DNA of 21,206 nt from Clostridiales bacterium (lineage in GTDB: Bacteria; Bacillota; Clostridia; Christensenellales; Aristaeellaceae), in assembly GCA_022776785.1 (NCBI GenBank), contig JALFHA010000182.1:1-21206 (forward strand), read 5' to 3'. The translations under genes were made by a program, and so were the position numbers. This document shows positions 7,018 to 15,316 of the stretch, one piece after another. The notes below the pieces were generated by a model. The model was not told where the DNA came from and made no database searches. It saw only the letters and a list, made by a program, of their open reading frames with translations. Within the stretch, counting starts at the first letter, position 1; every line of letters begins with the position of its first letter.

Positions 7018-7941
7018 TTATTCCTTGTCACTTTTGCCAGTTCCCTTTGTGCTGCGCCAGCGGCTGGGGCTCTCGCCCGCGTAGCGCTTGAAGTTGCGGT
7101 TGAACGCCGCGATGGAGGAAAACCCGCAGCGCCACGCGATATTCTGCACCGATTCGCGCGTCAGGTGCAGAAGGTTCACGGCCCTGTGGATGCGGTAGCG
7201 GTTGACGTACTCCAGCGGCGCCATACCCATCAGCTGCAAAAACACCTTGCGGAAGTAGCTCTCGCTCATCGCGCAGCTTTTAGCCAGATCGCCCACGCGG
7301 ATCTCGCCCGCGTAGTGCTCGCGGATGTAGAGCAGCGCGGGCTCGATAGGCTGCATGGACGGCGGCGGCGCTCCCGCCTGCTCTGGGGACTGCCGGGCAT
7401 CGCGCGCGAGCATGGTGAGCAGCAGCAGCACGAAGAGGCTCTCCTCCTGCGCGGACATGCCGCCCGGGGTTCTGCGCCGCTCGAGCATCGTCTCCACCAG
7501 CGCGGCGGCCTGCACATCGCCCACGGGCAGAAACAGGCCGTCCCCGCGCGCGGCGTCCAGCAGGCTCCGCACATCCGTGAGCGCGTGCGCGGGTGCGGCG
7601 CGCAGCAGCGCGTCCTCGTCGATCTCAAGGTAGCGCCAGTGCGTCATCGGCGCGCCCTCGTTCTGCTGGCTGTGGTAGACGCCGCGCGGCACAAGCAGCA
7701 GCGCCCCCGCGCCAAACTCCCGCTCCAGCGTGCGGGTGCGGATCTTGCCCCTGCCCGCCACGCACAGCCCCAGCTCGATGCAGTTGTGGGCGTGCAGGCC
7801 GTCCACGGCGTAGGGCGGGTAGAAGGCATTGTCCAGCAGCGCAGCCAGCGGCGTATTTCCCGGCAGGCGGAAGGCGCGCACCTCGCCGGAGGGCGGCTCC
7901 TCCAGCAAGCGGCGAAGCTCCAGATCATTCTCCCTCGACAT
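7018..7941 (-). CDS. AraC-family transcriptional regulator
   Basis: This 307-residue protein has a cupin-like sugar-sensing N-terminal half. HAHNCIELGLCVAGRG (about 49-64) and LLVPRGVYHSQQNE are typical strands of the AraC cupin fold. The C-terminal DNA-binding domain has two helix-turn-helix units. The first is about 214-234 (VGDLAKSCAMSESYFRKVF); the second is about 261-293, with NIAWRCGFSSIAAFNRNFK and the family signature ending GESPSRWR. Its start overlaps the end of the upstream membrane-protein gene by 17 bp, so the two form one transcription unit. It most likely activates the transporter-lacZ operon downstream through the direct repeats at 6878-6911, and possibly the divergent GH20 gene. 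The inducer is not known; a galactoside or HexNAc-containing sugar is an inference from the neighbours. Confidence 0.93.
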   Translation of the reverse strand: MSRENDLELRRLLEEPPSGEVRAFRLPGNTPLAALLDNAFYPPYAVDGLHAHNCIELGLCVAGRGKIRTRTLEREFGAGALLLVPRGVYHSQQNEGAPMTHWRYLEIDEDALLRAAPAHALTDVRSLLDAARGDGLFLPVGDVQAAALVETMLERRRTPGGMSAQEESLFVLLLLTMLARDARQSPEQAGAPPPSMQPIEPALLYIREHYAGEIRVGDLAKSCAMSESYFRKVFLQLMGMAPLEYVNRYRIHRAVNLLHLTRESVQNIAWRCGFSSIAAFNRNFKRYAGESPSRWRSTKGTGKSDKE

Positions 7942-8485
7942 AGATGTGCACCTTGTCCCGGCAGATCATGTTCAGGTAGGAGAGCAGCCCCGGCGTCACC
8001 TGCATGTAGACCTTGAGCCAGCGCCCCTCCTCGGGGCCGGTGCCCATGCAGTAGGCGACGGCGCAGCCCCTGTCCGCATCGTGCGCGGAGACGTCGTAGG
8101 TGATGCGCCGCGGCACGGCCGCCTTCGAGGCCGCCTCCGCGTCGTCGAGGATGTCCACGCCCTCGTCGGCGAGGACGACCAGCTTTTTGAGATCCATGTG
8201 CAGGAAGTCCTCGGTCTTCGGCCTTGTGCGCGTACCGCTGTGGCGCAGCACGGTGAGCATCGCGCCGTCGAGCCGGTATTCGTAGCTCACCTTCGCCAGC
8301 CCCATGAAGTACCATGTGAAAAACAGCGTGCCCAGCGAGAGCACCAGCATGGGGAAGCCCCACATCGTCCCCAGAAAGGTAAAGATCGCCACACTGAGAT
8401 AGAGCATCACCTGAATCACGCGGATGTGGCTCTGGATTTTCCGCTCAATCGTCTCGCGGTAGCAGATGCTGTCAAGATTGGTCAT
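7925..8485 (-). CDS. Two-helix membrane protein of unknown function, co-transcribed with the AraC regulator
   Basis: This 186-residue protein was not firmly recognised. Two adjacent membrane segments (about 24-41 and 45-62) are followed by a soluble part beginning KVSYEYRLDGAMLTVLRHSG and ending KVHIYVEGE. The layout, with two helices then a YEY...G.L beta-rich segment, resembles the small Clostridia membrane family DUF6106, but this is tentative. The start was placed at ATG 8485 (MTNLDS) because AGGAGG lies 6 nt before it. The frame opens further upstream at 8554 without a ribosome site. Its stop lies within the regulator start region (17-bp overlap), which ties its expression to the AraC gene. 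It may sit in the membrane and have a housekeeping or sensing role; no catalytic motif is visible. Confidence 0.8.
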   Translation of the reverse strand: MTNLDSICYRETIERKIQSHIRVIQVMLYLSVAIFTFLGTMWGFPMLVLSLGTLFFTWYFMGLAKVSYEYRLDGAMLTVLRHSGTRTRPKTEDFLHMDLKKLVVLADEGVDILDDAEAASKAAVPRRITYDVSAHDADRGCAVAYCMGTGPEEGRWLKVYMQVTPGLLSYLNMICRDKVHIYVEGE

Positions 8486-8524
8486 GATGTGCCTCCTGTG
8501 CGCTTTGGTCAATGTGTATATGTC

Positions 8525-8554
8525 ACTATAGCACAAACCCCGCCCCGGATTCAA
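8525..8554 (-). promoter_or_regulatory. Promoter of the membrane protein-araC unit
   Basis: On the minus strand TTGAAT (8554-8549), an 18-bp spacer and TATAGT (8530-8525) lie 40 bp before the chosen ATG 8485. It is back to back with the GH20 promoter about 60 bp away, so one regulator could act on both. Confidence 0.55.
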
Positions 8555-8611
8555 CCGGAACGCACTGGTTTGCGAAAATCGGCGTTTTCCTCCGCTGCGC
8601 GCAGTTCACCC

Positions 8612-8640
8612 TTTCTAAACCGCCCCGCTTCCTGTATAAT
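8612..8640 (+). promoter_or_regulatory. Promoter of the GH20 gene
   Basis: A perfect TATAAT (8635-8640) lies 50 bp before the GH20 ATG. The 17-bp-spaced -35 is TTTCTA (8612-8617), weak, again suggesting an activator. The 13-bp repeat seen before the transporter operon was not found here. Confidence 0.5.
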
Positions 8641-8689
8641 GAAGGCAAATCAAAAATGCGGCCGCGCCGCCGCCAAAGGAGGCTTTCCT

Positions 8690-10498
8690 ATGTTTGACGA
8701 TAAAACCGTTTCCGCCGCCCGCAGCCGCGTGGAGGCCACAGTCGGCTTTCCGCTCCCCTATACCATCGCCGCGGAGCGCTGCGCCCCCGGCGAGGGGCTG
8801 ACCGTCACGCTTGAGAGCAATCGCGCCCGGATTCTCGCCGAGGATGAAGCCGCCCTCACGCGCTCGCTGTTCCTGCTCGCTCGCTGCGTGCGCGAGGGGC
8901 GCGACGCGCTCCATGTCCATCAGGAGCGGCGCTTCGCCTCCTGCGGCGTGATGGCGGACGTCTCCCGCGGGGCGGTGCTCACGCCCGAGGCCGCGCGCAG
9001 GCTGATCGACCAGCTCGCCTCGCTGGGCATGAACCTGCTCATGCTCTACACGGAGGACACCTACGCCGTGCCGGAATATCCGCTTCAGGGCTATCTGCGC
9101 GGGCGCTATTCGCAGGACGAGCTGCGCGCACTTGACGCTTACGCCGCTCAGGCGGGCGTGGAGCTGGTGCCCTGCATCCAGACGCTCGGGCACATGGAGC
9201 AGCTGCTGCAATGGGATGCCAGCGCAGAGCTGCGCGACCAGCGCGACATCCTGATGATCGACGACGAGCGCACCTATGCGCTCATCGACGCGCAGCTGCG
9301 CGCGCTGCGCGCCTGCGTGCGCACCAGCCGCATCCACATCGGCATGGACGAGGCGCACGGCGTGGGGCTGGGGCGCTACCTGCTCGAGCGCGGCATGACC
9401 GACCGCTTTGAGCTGCTCAGCCGCCACCTGCGCCGGGTCATCGAGCTGTGTGAGCGCTATGGCTTCCGCCCCATCATGTGGAGCGACATGTTCTTCCGCC
9501 TCGGCTCGCGCACGAACGACTACTACGACGAGCAGGCGGTCATCCCGCAGGCGGTCATCGACCACCTGCCCCCGGTTGACCTGTGCTACTGGGACTACTA
9601 CCACGACAGCGAGGAATTCTATGACCGCATGCTCGCCCAGCACGAGCGCATGGGCCGGGAGACGGTCTTTGCCGGCGGCGTGTGGACGTGGGCGGGCTTC
9701 CTGCCGCAGGTGCAGCTCACGGAGGCGACGATGCGCCCCGCGCTGCGCGTATGCGCGCGCCGGCGCGTGCACACCGTGCTGGCGACGATGTGGGGCGACG
9801 ACGGTGCGGAGACGAATCTGTTCCTCGGCTCGAGCCTGCTGCCGATGTTCTCCGAGGCGTGCTGGCAGGGCGAAAGCTGCCCGCAGGAGGAGATCGACCT
9901 CGCCGGGGAGTGCCTGACCGGCCTGCCGCGCGAGGCGCTTCATGCGATGGGACTGTTCTTCCCCGGCCCATACGAGAAGCCGCTGACGGGCAAGGCGCTC
10001 ATCTGGTGCGACCCGCTCTATCCGCTCTGCGTAGGCGACAGGGACACGCCGCAGGCCGCTGCCGGGCGCGCGCAGCAGGCGCTGGACGTCCTCAGCCGCC
10101 ACGCCGGGCGGGAGGACTGCCGCTATGCCGCGCTGCTGTTTGAAATCGTCATTCAGAAGGCGCATCTGCTCGCGCACCTACGCGAGGACTATCTGTGCGG
10201 GGACAGGGACGCGCTGCGCGCCGCCAGCGACGAGCACATCCCGCGCCTGCTGACGCTCTACGACCAGCTCATGCGCGCGCACCGCGCCCTGTGGGAACGG
10301 GACATGAAGCGCTTCGGCTGGGAGGTGCTCGCCCTGCGCTACGGCGCGGTCACGGGCCGCCTGGCCGACGCGCAGGACGAGCTGCGCCGCTATCTCGCAG
10401 GCGAAATACCGTCCATCCCGGAGCTTGAGGAGGAGCCGCTTTGCGCCACGCGCGGCGTGCAGACGTTCGCCAATCTGGTAACGCCGTCGGCGCATTGA
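8690..10498 (+). CDS. Glycoside hydrolase family 20, GcnA-like beta-N-acetylhexosaminidase
   Basis: This enzyme removes terminal beta-linked GlcNAc or GalNAc from oligosaccharides by substrate-assisted catalysis. It has 602 residues and no signal peptide, hence is cytoplasmic. A short N-terminal domain (about 1-85) precedes a TIM barrel starting at MADVSRGAVLTPEAARRLID. The barrel carries LGMNLLMLYTEDTY, then CIQTLGHMEQLLQW, and the GH20 catalytic pair in HIGMDEAHGVG (Asp220-Glu221). Later come MWSDMFFR, a Trp-rich WTWAGF strand and TMWGDDGAE. The C-terminal 170 residues are helical. The start at ATG 8690 has AAAGGAGG at a good distance; the frame is open much further upstream, but that part is antisense to other genes. 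It is divergent from the membrane protein-araC unit. With LacZ it could dismantle chains of alternating Gal and GlcNAc imported by the transporter. Confidence 0.88.
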   Translation: MFDDKTVSAARSRVEATVGFPLPYTIAAERCAPGEGLTVTLESNRARILAEDEAALTRSLFLLARCVREGRDALHVHQERRFASCGVMADVSRGAVLTPEAARRLIDQLASLGMNLLMLYTEDTYAVPEYPLQGYLRGRYSQDELRALDAYAAQAGVELVPCIQTLGHMEQLLQWDASAELRDQRDILMIDDERTYALIDAQLRALRACVRTSRIHIGMDEAHGVGLGRYLLERGMTDRFELLSRHLRRVIELCERYGFRPIMWSDMFFRLGSRTNDYYDEQAVIPQAVIDHLPPVDLCYWDYYHDSEEFYDRMLAQHERMGRETVFAGGVWTWAGFLPQVQLTEATMRPALRVCARRRVHTVLATMWGDDGAETNLFLGSSLLPMFSEACWQGESCPQEEIDLAGECLTGLPREALHAMGLFFPGPYEKPLTGKALIWCDPLYPLCVGDRDTPQAAAGRAQQALDVLSRHAGREDCRYAALLFEIVIQKAHLLAHLREDYLCGDRDALRAASDEHIPRLLTLYDQLMRAHRALWERDMKRFGWEVLALRYGAVTGRLADAQDELRRYLAGEIPSIPELEEEPLCATRGVQTFANLVTPSAH

Positions 10499-10514
10499 TA
10501 AGAGAGATGCGGAT

Positions 10515-10545
10515 ATCCCCCGGGGCTCTCCGGGGGATGCTTTTG
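10515..10545 (+). terminator. Terminator of the GH20 gene
   Basis: The arms are ATCCCCCGG (10515-10523) and CCGGGGGAT (10530-10538), 9 bp, with a 6-nt loop, followed by GCTTTTGG. The stem is strong and the U-tract short. It starts 17 bp after the GH20 stop. The stretch 10546-10675 behind it shows nothing I can identify. Confidence 0.65.
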
Positions 10546-10675
10546 GCCTCTTCTGTTTGTATAATTTTTGACAAATACGACTCATAACCTTTTTCTATCG
10601 ACAGTCTCACTCAAAGAACCCCCGCCGTCTTTGCGCGTTTTTCACAACCCTTTTGTGTTGCCCGCTGAAAACCCC

Positions 10676-10713
10676 TTGTCCGACTGGACAAACGCCGCCC
10701 GCGATGGTATACT
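10676..10713 (+). promoter_or_regulatory. Promoter of the split transketolase operon with an overlapping inverted repeat
   Basis: TGGACA (10685-10690), a spacer of exactly 17 bp and TATACT (10708-10713) make a good sigma-A promoter, with transcription expected to start near 10720. TTGTCC-GACT-GGACAA (10676-10691) is an inverted repeat covering the -35, a possible operator for an unidentified repressor. Confidence 0.7.
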
Positions 10714-10727
10714 TTTCGCGCAAGTCA

Positions 10728-10829
10728 TTTTGGCTGTGTCAATCCGCCTGCTGAGCACCGTCCTCGGGCTGCAAAGCTGCGGGATTCACACGGCTTCGTC
10801 GGTGATGCAGCCGGCAGCATGCCGGTTTG
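10728..10829 (-). repeat. 100-bp structured repeat in the transketolase leader (family R1, diverged copy C)
   Basis: Read on the minus strand it begins with a CCGGCATGCTGCCGG-type palindrome. It then has GCATCACCGACGAAG, a GTGAATCC arm, GCTTTGCAG and the partner arm GGATTGAC, ending in AAAA. The first half is clearly alike to the copies at 12676 and 18488, while the second half keeps only the skeleton. The closing arms have changed together (AAGTCC/GGACTT in the others, GAATCC/GGATTG here). It fills nearly the whole first 110 nt of the predicted tkt mRNA leader. Confidence 0.6.
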
Positions 10830-10875
10830 TTCTGTTTGCCTTTGTCTGCAACGCAAGTCGATAAGGAGCAATGAC

Positions 10876-11730
10876 ATGACCATTAAGCAACAAAACGAGC
10901 TGGCCGTCGCGGCCTGCAAGGTGCGCATGGGCGTCATCGAGGGCACGCACTGCGCCAAATCCGGCCACCCGGGCGGAAGCCTTTCCGCGGCGGAACTGTT
11001 CGCCTACCTGTATTTGGCGGAGCTGCGCGTCGATCCCCAGAATCCCCAGTGGGCGCAGCGCGACCGCTTTGTGCTCTCCAAGGGCCACACGGCCCCGGGC
11101 CTGTACGCGGCGCTTGCGCTGCGCGGCTTCTTCCCGATGGAGGATATCAAGACCCTGCGCCGCATCGGCAGCTATCTTCAGGGCCACCCGAACATGAACA
11201 GCGTGCCCGGCGTGGACATGAGCACCGGCAGCCTCGGGCAGGGCATCTCCGCGGCGGCGGGCATGGCGAAGGCCGCCAAGCTGATGAACAATGGCGTGAA
11301 CGTCTATACGCTGCTCGGCGACGGCGAAATCGAGGAGGGCGAGGTATGGGAGGCCTGCATGTTCGCCGCCCACTACAAGCTCGACAACCTCTGCGTCATC
11401 ATTGACCTGAACGGCCTGCAAATCGACGGCGCGACGCGCGACGTGATGAACAGCGATCCGGTTCCCGCCAAGCTCGAGGCGTTCGGCTTTGACACGGTGG
11501 AGATCGACGGGCACGACTTCGCGCAGATGGAGCAGGCGTTCGCGCGCTTCCATGCCGCGGCGGGCACGGGCAGGCCCACGGCCATCCTGATGCACACGGT
11601 CAAGGGCAAGGGCGTGAGCTTCATGGAGAATGCCGTCGACTGGCACGGCAAGGGCCCCAACGACGCGGAATACGCGCAGGCGATGGACGAGCTGCGCGCG
11701 CAGCTTGAGAGACTGGAGGCGGCACAATGA
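10876..11730 (+). CDS. Transketolase, N-terminal (thiamine diphosphate-binding) subunit
   Basis: This 284-residue half-transketolase works with the next gene product to move two-carbon ketol units between sugar phosphates in the non-oxidative pentose phosphate pathway. It carries KSGHPGGSLSAAEL near the N-terminus, FVLSKGHTAPGLYAAL, and the thiamine diphosphate motif starting GDGEIEEGE (Gly148-Asp149-Gly150) and ending near IIDLNGLQIDG. The start at ATG 10876 follows AAGGAG by 7 nt. The frame is open to 10819, but that part lies in the repeat-containing leader. The stop overlaps the next start (ATGA). Two-gene transketolases are common in Clostridia and archaea. A related split enzyme acts on apulose 4-phosphate, but no branched-sugar genes are nearby, so a general transketolase is more likely. 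Confidence 0.93.
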   Translation: MTIKQQNELAVAACKVRMGVIEGTHCAKSGHPGGSLSAAELFAYLYLAELRVDPQNPQWAQRDRFVLSKGHTAPGLYAALALRGFFPMEDIKTLRRIGSYLQGHPNMNSVPGVDMSTGSLGQGISAAAGMAKAAKLMNNGVNVYTLLGDGEIEEGEVWEACMFAAHYKLDNLCVIIDLNGLQIDGATRDVMNSDPVPAKLEAFGFDTVEIDGHDFAQMEQAFARFHAAAGTGRPTAILMHTVKGKGVSFMENAVDWHGKGPNDAEYAQAMDELRAQLERLEAAQ

Positions 11731-12659
11731 GCGATATCGTCAGGAAGGCCACCCGCGACGGCTACGGCGCGGCGCTGGTGGAGCTGGGCCGCGAGCATGA
11801 GGACATCGTCGTGCTGGACGCGGACCTCGCCGCCTCCACCAAGACCGGCATGTTCAAGAAGGCGTTCCCGGAGCGCCACTTCGACTGCGGCATCGCGGAG
11901 GCCAACATGGTCGGCGTGGCCGCGGGCATGGCGGCGATGGGGCTTGTGCCCTTCGCTTCGAGCTTTGCGATGTTCGCCGTCGGGCGCGCCTACGAGCAGA
12001 TTCGCAATTCCGTCGGCTATCCGCGCCTGAACGTCAAGATCGGCGCATCCCATGGCGGCATCTCCGTCGGCGAGGACGGCGCAAGCCACCAGTGCTGCGA
12101 GGACTTCGCGCTCATGCGCTCCATCCCCGGCATGGTCGTGCTCAACCCAGCGGACGAGGTTGAGGCGCGCAAGGCCACCAAGGCGGCCTACGCCTACAAG
12201 GGCCCTGTCTACCTGCGCTTTGGCCGTCTGGCTGTGCCGGTCATCCACAGCGAGGATTACGACTTTGCCATCGGCCGCGGCGAGCAGCTCACCGAGGGCA
12301 GCGACGTCGCCATCATCGCCACCGGCCTGATGGTCAACGAGGCGCTCATGGCCGAGGAGCGGCTGCGCGCCGAGGGCATCCATGCGCGGGTCATCAACAT
12401 CTGCACCATCAAGCCGCTCGACGAGGAAATCGTCCTGCGCGCGGCGCGCGAGTGCGGCAAAATCATCACCTGCGAGGAGCACAGCATCGTCGGCGGTCTG
12501 GGCGAGGCCGTCTGCTCGCTGCTTGCCGAAAAGTGCCCCACGCCCGTCAAGCGCATCGGCGTCAACGACGTGTTTGGCTATTCCGGCCCGGCGTGGGATC
12601 TGCTCAAGGCGTTTGGCCTGAGCGCGGAGCACATCGTCGAGGTCGCGAAGTCGTTTTGA
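11727..12659 (+). CDS. Transketolase, C-terminal (pyrimidine-binding) subunit
   Basis: This 310-residue partner carries the pyrimidine-binding and C-terminal domains. Characteristic stretches are VLDADLAASTKTGMF, HFDCGIAEANMVGVAAGMA (its Glu is the residue that activates thiamine diphosphate in this family), GASHGGISVGEDGASHQ and CEEHSIVGGLGEAV in the C-terminal domain. A ribosome site GGAGG lies 7 nt before the ATG, and the 4-bp overlap with the N-terminal subunit gene supports equal expression of both halves. The same family includes 1-deoxyxylulose-5-phosphate synthase C-terminal halves, but the pairing with an N-terminal transketolase subunit settles the role. Confidence 0.93.
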   Translation: MSDIVRKATRDGYGAALVELGREHEDIVVLDADLAASTKTGMFKKAFPERHFDCGIAEANMVGVAAGMAAMGLVPFASSFAMFAVGRAYEQIRNSVGYPRLNVKIGASHGGISVGEDGASHQCCEDFALMRSIPGMVVLNPADEVEARKATKAAYAYKGPVYLRFGRLAVPVIHSEDYDFAIGRGEQLTEGSDVAIIATGLMVNEALMAEERLRAEGIHARVINICTIKPLDEEIVLRAARECGKIITCEEHSIVGGLGEAVCSLLAEKCPTPVKRIGVNDVFGYSGPAWDLLKAFGLSAEHIVEVAKSF

Positions 12660-12675
12660 GCCTTCAAATTGGTAT

Positions 12676-12775
12676 AAAACCGGCATGATGCCGGTTGCAT
12701 CACCGACCAAGTGACGTAAGTCCCGTTGCTTTGTGGTCGAGTCCGAAGCTTTGCAGAAGGACTTACAGAGTAAAA
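12676..12775 (+). repeat. 100-bp structured repeat after the transketolase operon (family R1, copy A)
   Basis: It starts 16 bp after the transketolase stop. It contains the hairpin CCGGCA-TGA-TGCCGG and an outer stem formed by GTAAGTCC (12716-12723) and GGACTTAC (12759-12766). Compared with the inverted copy at 18488-18587, I count 94 of 100 bases identical. The last bases merge into the terminator at 12772-12801. Confidence 0.8.
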
Positions 12776-12801
12776 AGGAGCTGCACGCACAGCTCCTTTT
12801 T
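12772..12801. terminator. Bidirectional terminator between tkt and recA
   Basis: There is a perfect 12-bp stem, AAAAAGGAGCTG (12772-12783) with CAGCTCCTTTTT (12790-12801), and a 6-nt loop. The A- and T-runs at both ends let it stop transcription from the convergent transketolase (plus) and recA (minus) genes. Confidence 0.9.
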
Positions 12802-12811
12802 GTATTCTCTG

Positions 12812-13960
<1,149 letters not shown>

Positions 13961-14013
13961 TGCTTGTTCCTCCAGTTGTATCACTTTTCAAATCAGACCC
14001 GCTTTGCACAGGC

Positions 14014-14040
14014 TCACCGTCAGGTATCGCTTCGCGCCTG
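14014..14040. repeat. Small hairpin repeat with GCTTCGC loop (family R3, copy 2)
   Basis: CGTCAGGTATCGCTTCGC (14018-14035) equals 207-224 base for base. Here CAGG and CCTG can close a short hairpin. It lies in the cinA-recA gap and would be in the 5' leader of recA if recA had its own promoter, or between the genes in the operon mRNA. Confidence 0.5.
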
Positions 14041-14061
14041 TTTCCGCTGTCAGGCAATTCA

Positions 14062-15315
14062 TCATTTTCCCGAGGCGACAGCCGCTCTGCGAACCATATC
14101 CAGCGCGCGCAGCGCGGCCAGCTCGCGCACGCGCTGGCGGTCGCCGTGCAGCGTCAGGCGGACGGCCTGCGTCCCCTGCGCGCTGGCGCAGGCCACATAC
14201 ACCAGCCCGACGGGCTTGTCCTTCGTGCCGCCGCCCGGCCCAGCGATGCCCGTCGTCGCAACGGCGATGTCCGCGCCGCTGCGCGCGCGCAGGCCCTCGG
14301 CCATCTCGCGGGCGGTCTGCTCGCTGACGGCGCCGTATTTTTGAAGCGTTTCGGGCTTCACGCCGCAGTATTTGATCTTCGCCTCGTTGGCGTAGGTGAC
14401 GTGCGCCTCGCCCAGCGCCGCGGAAATGCCCGGATAGTTCACCAGCCGCGCGGCGACCAGCCCGCCGGTGCAGCTCTCCGCGGTGGCGACGGTCAGGCCG
14501 CGCTCGGTCAGCGCGTGCCCGGCGGCCTCCTCCATCGAGCCCTCGCTCGTGTCGGTGACGGCGTAGACGCTCTCGCCCAGCCGCGCGCAGATGGCGTCCA
14601 CCACCGGCGCGATGCGCGAAAGCGCTTCATGCTCGCTGTCCGCCTTGCTGCTCACGCGCAGCTGGCACTCGCCGGTCTGGCAGTAGGGCGCGACGGTCAC
14701 GCCATCGCTGCTGCCCTCGATGTAGTCCGCGCAGAGCTGCGCCACCTGGGACTCGCCCATGCCGTAGATGCGCACATAGCGCGAGGCGATGCATCCGCCC
14801 ATGCGCGCCGCCAGCCGGGGATAGACCTGCCGCTCGAACATGTCGGCCATCTCGTGCGGCGGGCCGGGGAGCTGGATGACGGTCTTGCCGTCCCGCTCGA
14901 TCATGCAGCCGGGGGCCGTGCCGCAGGCATTGGGCAGGATGGTGCTGCCCGCCGGGAAGAGCGCCTGCTTGCGGTTGGTCAGCGGGCAGACGCGCCCGAT
15001 CTTGCCGAAGTAATCCTGTATGGCGCGCCAGCTCGCCTCGTCATAGACCATCGGCAGGCCCATGAGCGCCGCTGCCGTCTCCTTGGAGAGGTCGTCCTGC
15101 GTGGGGCCGAGGCCGCCGGTCGTCACCACGATGTCGCTACGCGAGAGCGCCAGCGAGAGCGTATCGCGCAGGCGCTGCGGGTTATCGCCCACCGTCGTGT
15201 GGTAATAGACCGATATGCCCAGGCTTTGCAGCCTGCGCGAGAGGTACTGTGCGTCTGTATTGACGATCTGGCCCATCAGCAGCTCCGTGCCGATGGCGAC
15301 GATTTCCGCGACCAT
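14062..15315 (-). CDS. cinA: CinA: competence/damage-inducible protein, nicotinamide-nucleotide amidase
   Basis: Full-length two-domain CinA, 417 residues. The N-terminal molybdopterin-binding-like domain (about 1-170) starts EIVAIGTELLMGQIVNTDA and contains TTGGLGPTQDDLSKE. The C-terminal PncC-type amidase domain (about 255-410) has ATAESCTGGLVAARL and TTGIAGPGGGTKDKPVG. PncC-type enzymes deamidate nicotinamide mononucleotide, recycling pyridine nucleotides. The full CinA is also linked to competence in streptococci. It starts 1 bp after the pgsA stop and is followed by recA. The order pgsA-cinA-recA is well known in Bacillota. Confidence 0.96.
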   Translation of the reverse strand: MVAEIVAIGTELLMGQIVNTDAQYLSRRLQSLGISVYYHTTVGDNPQRLRDTLSLALSRSDIVVTTGGLGPTQDDLSKETAAALMGLPMVYDEASWRAIQDYFGKIGRVCPLTNRKQALFPAGSTILPNACGTAPGCMIERDGKTVIQLPGPPHEMADMFERQVYPRLAARMGGCIASRYVRIYGMGESQVAQLCADYIEGSSDGVTVAPYCQTGECQLRVSSKADSEHEALSRIAPVVDAICARLGESVYAVTDTSEGSMEEAAGHALTERGLTVATAESCTGGLVAARLVNYPGISAALGEAHVTYANEAKIKYCGVKPETLQKYGAVSEQTAREMAEGLRARSGADIAVATTGIAGPGGGTKDKPVGLVYVACASAQGTQAVRLTLHGDRQRVRELAALRALDMVRRAAVASGK

Positions 15316-15316
15316 T

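Noticed and set aside
7829..8689. In-frame upstream extension of the GH20 gene by 287 codons
   Set aside because: It is antisense to the AraC and membrane-protein genes, shows no GH20-like sequence, and the ATG at 8690 has a good ribosome site and a promoter just upstream.
8615..10177. 520-codon frame on the minus strand inside the GH20 gene
   Set aside because: It is antisense and low in complexity, while the plus strand has clear GH20 catalytic motifs.
10568..10596. TTGACA at 10568 as a second tkt promoter
   Set aside because: No acceptable -10 hexamer is found 16-18 bp downstream.
11373..12710. 445-codon minus-strand frame over the transketolase C-terminal subunit
   Set aside because: The plus-strand transketolase motifs are unambiguous and the antisense product resembles no protein family.
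12676..12775. The 100-bp repeats as CRISPR repeats or integron attC sites
   Set aside because: Copies are single, kilobases apart and in both orientations, with no spacers, cas genes, integrase or recognised attC core sites.
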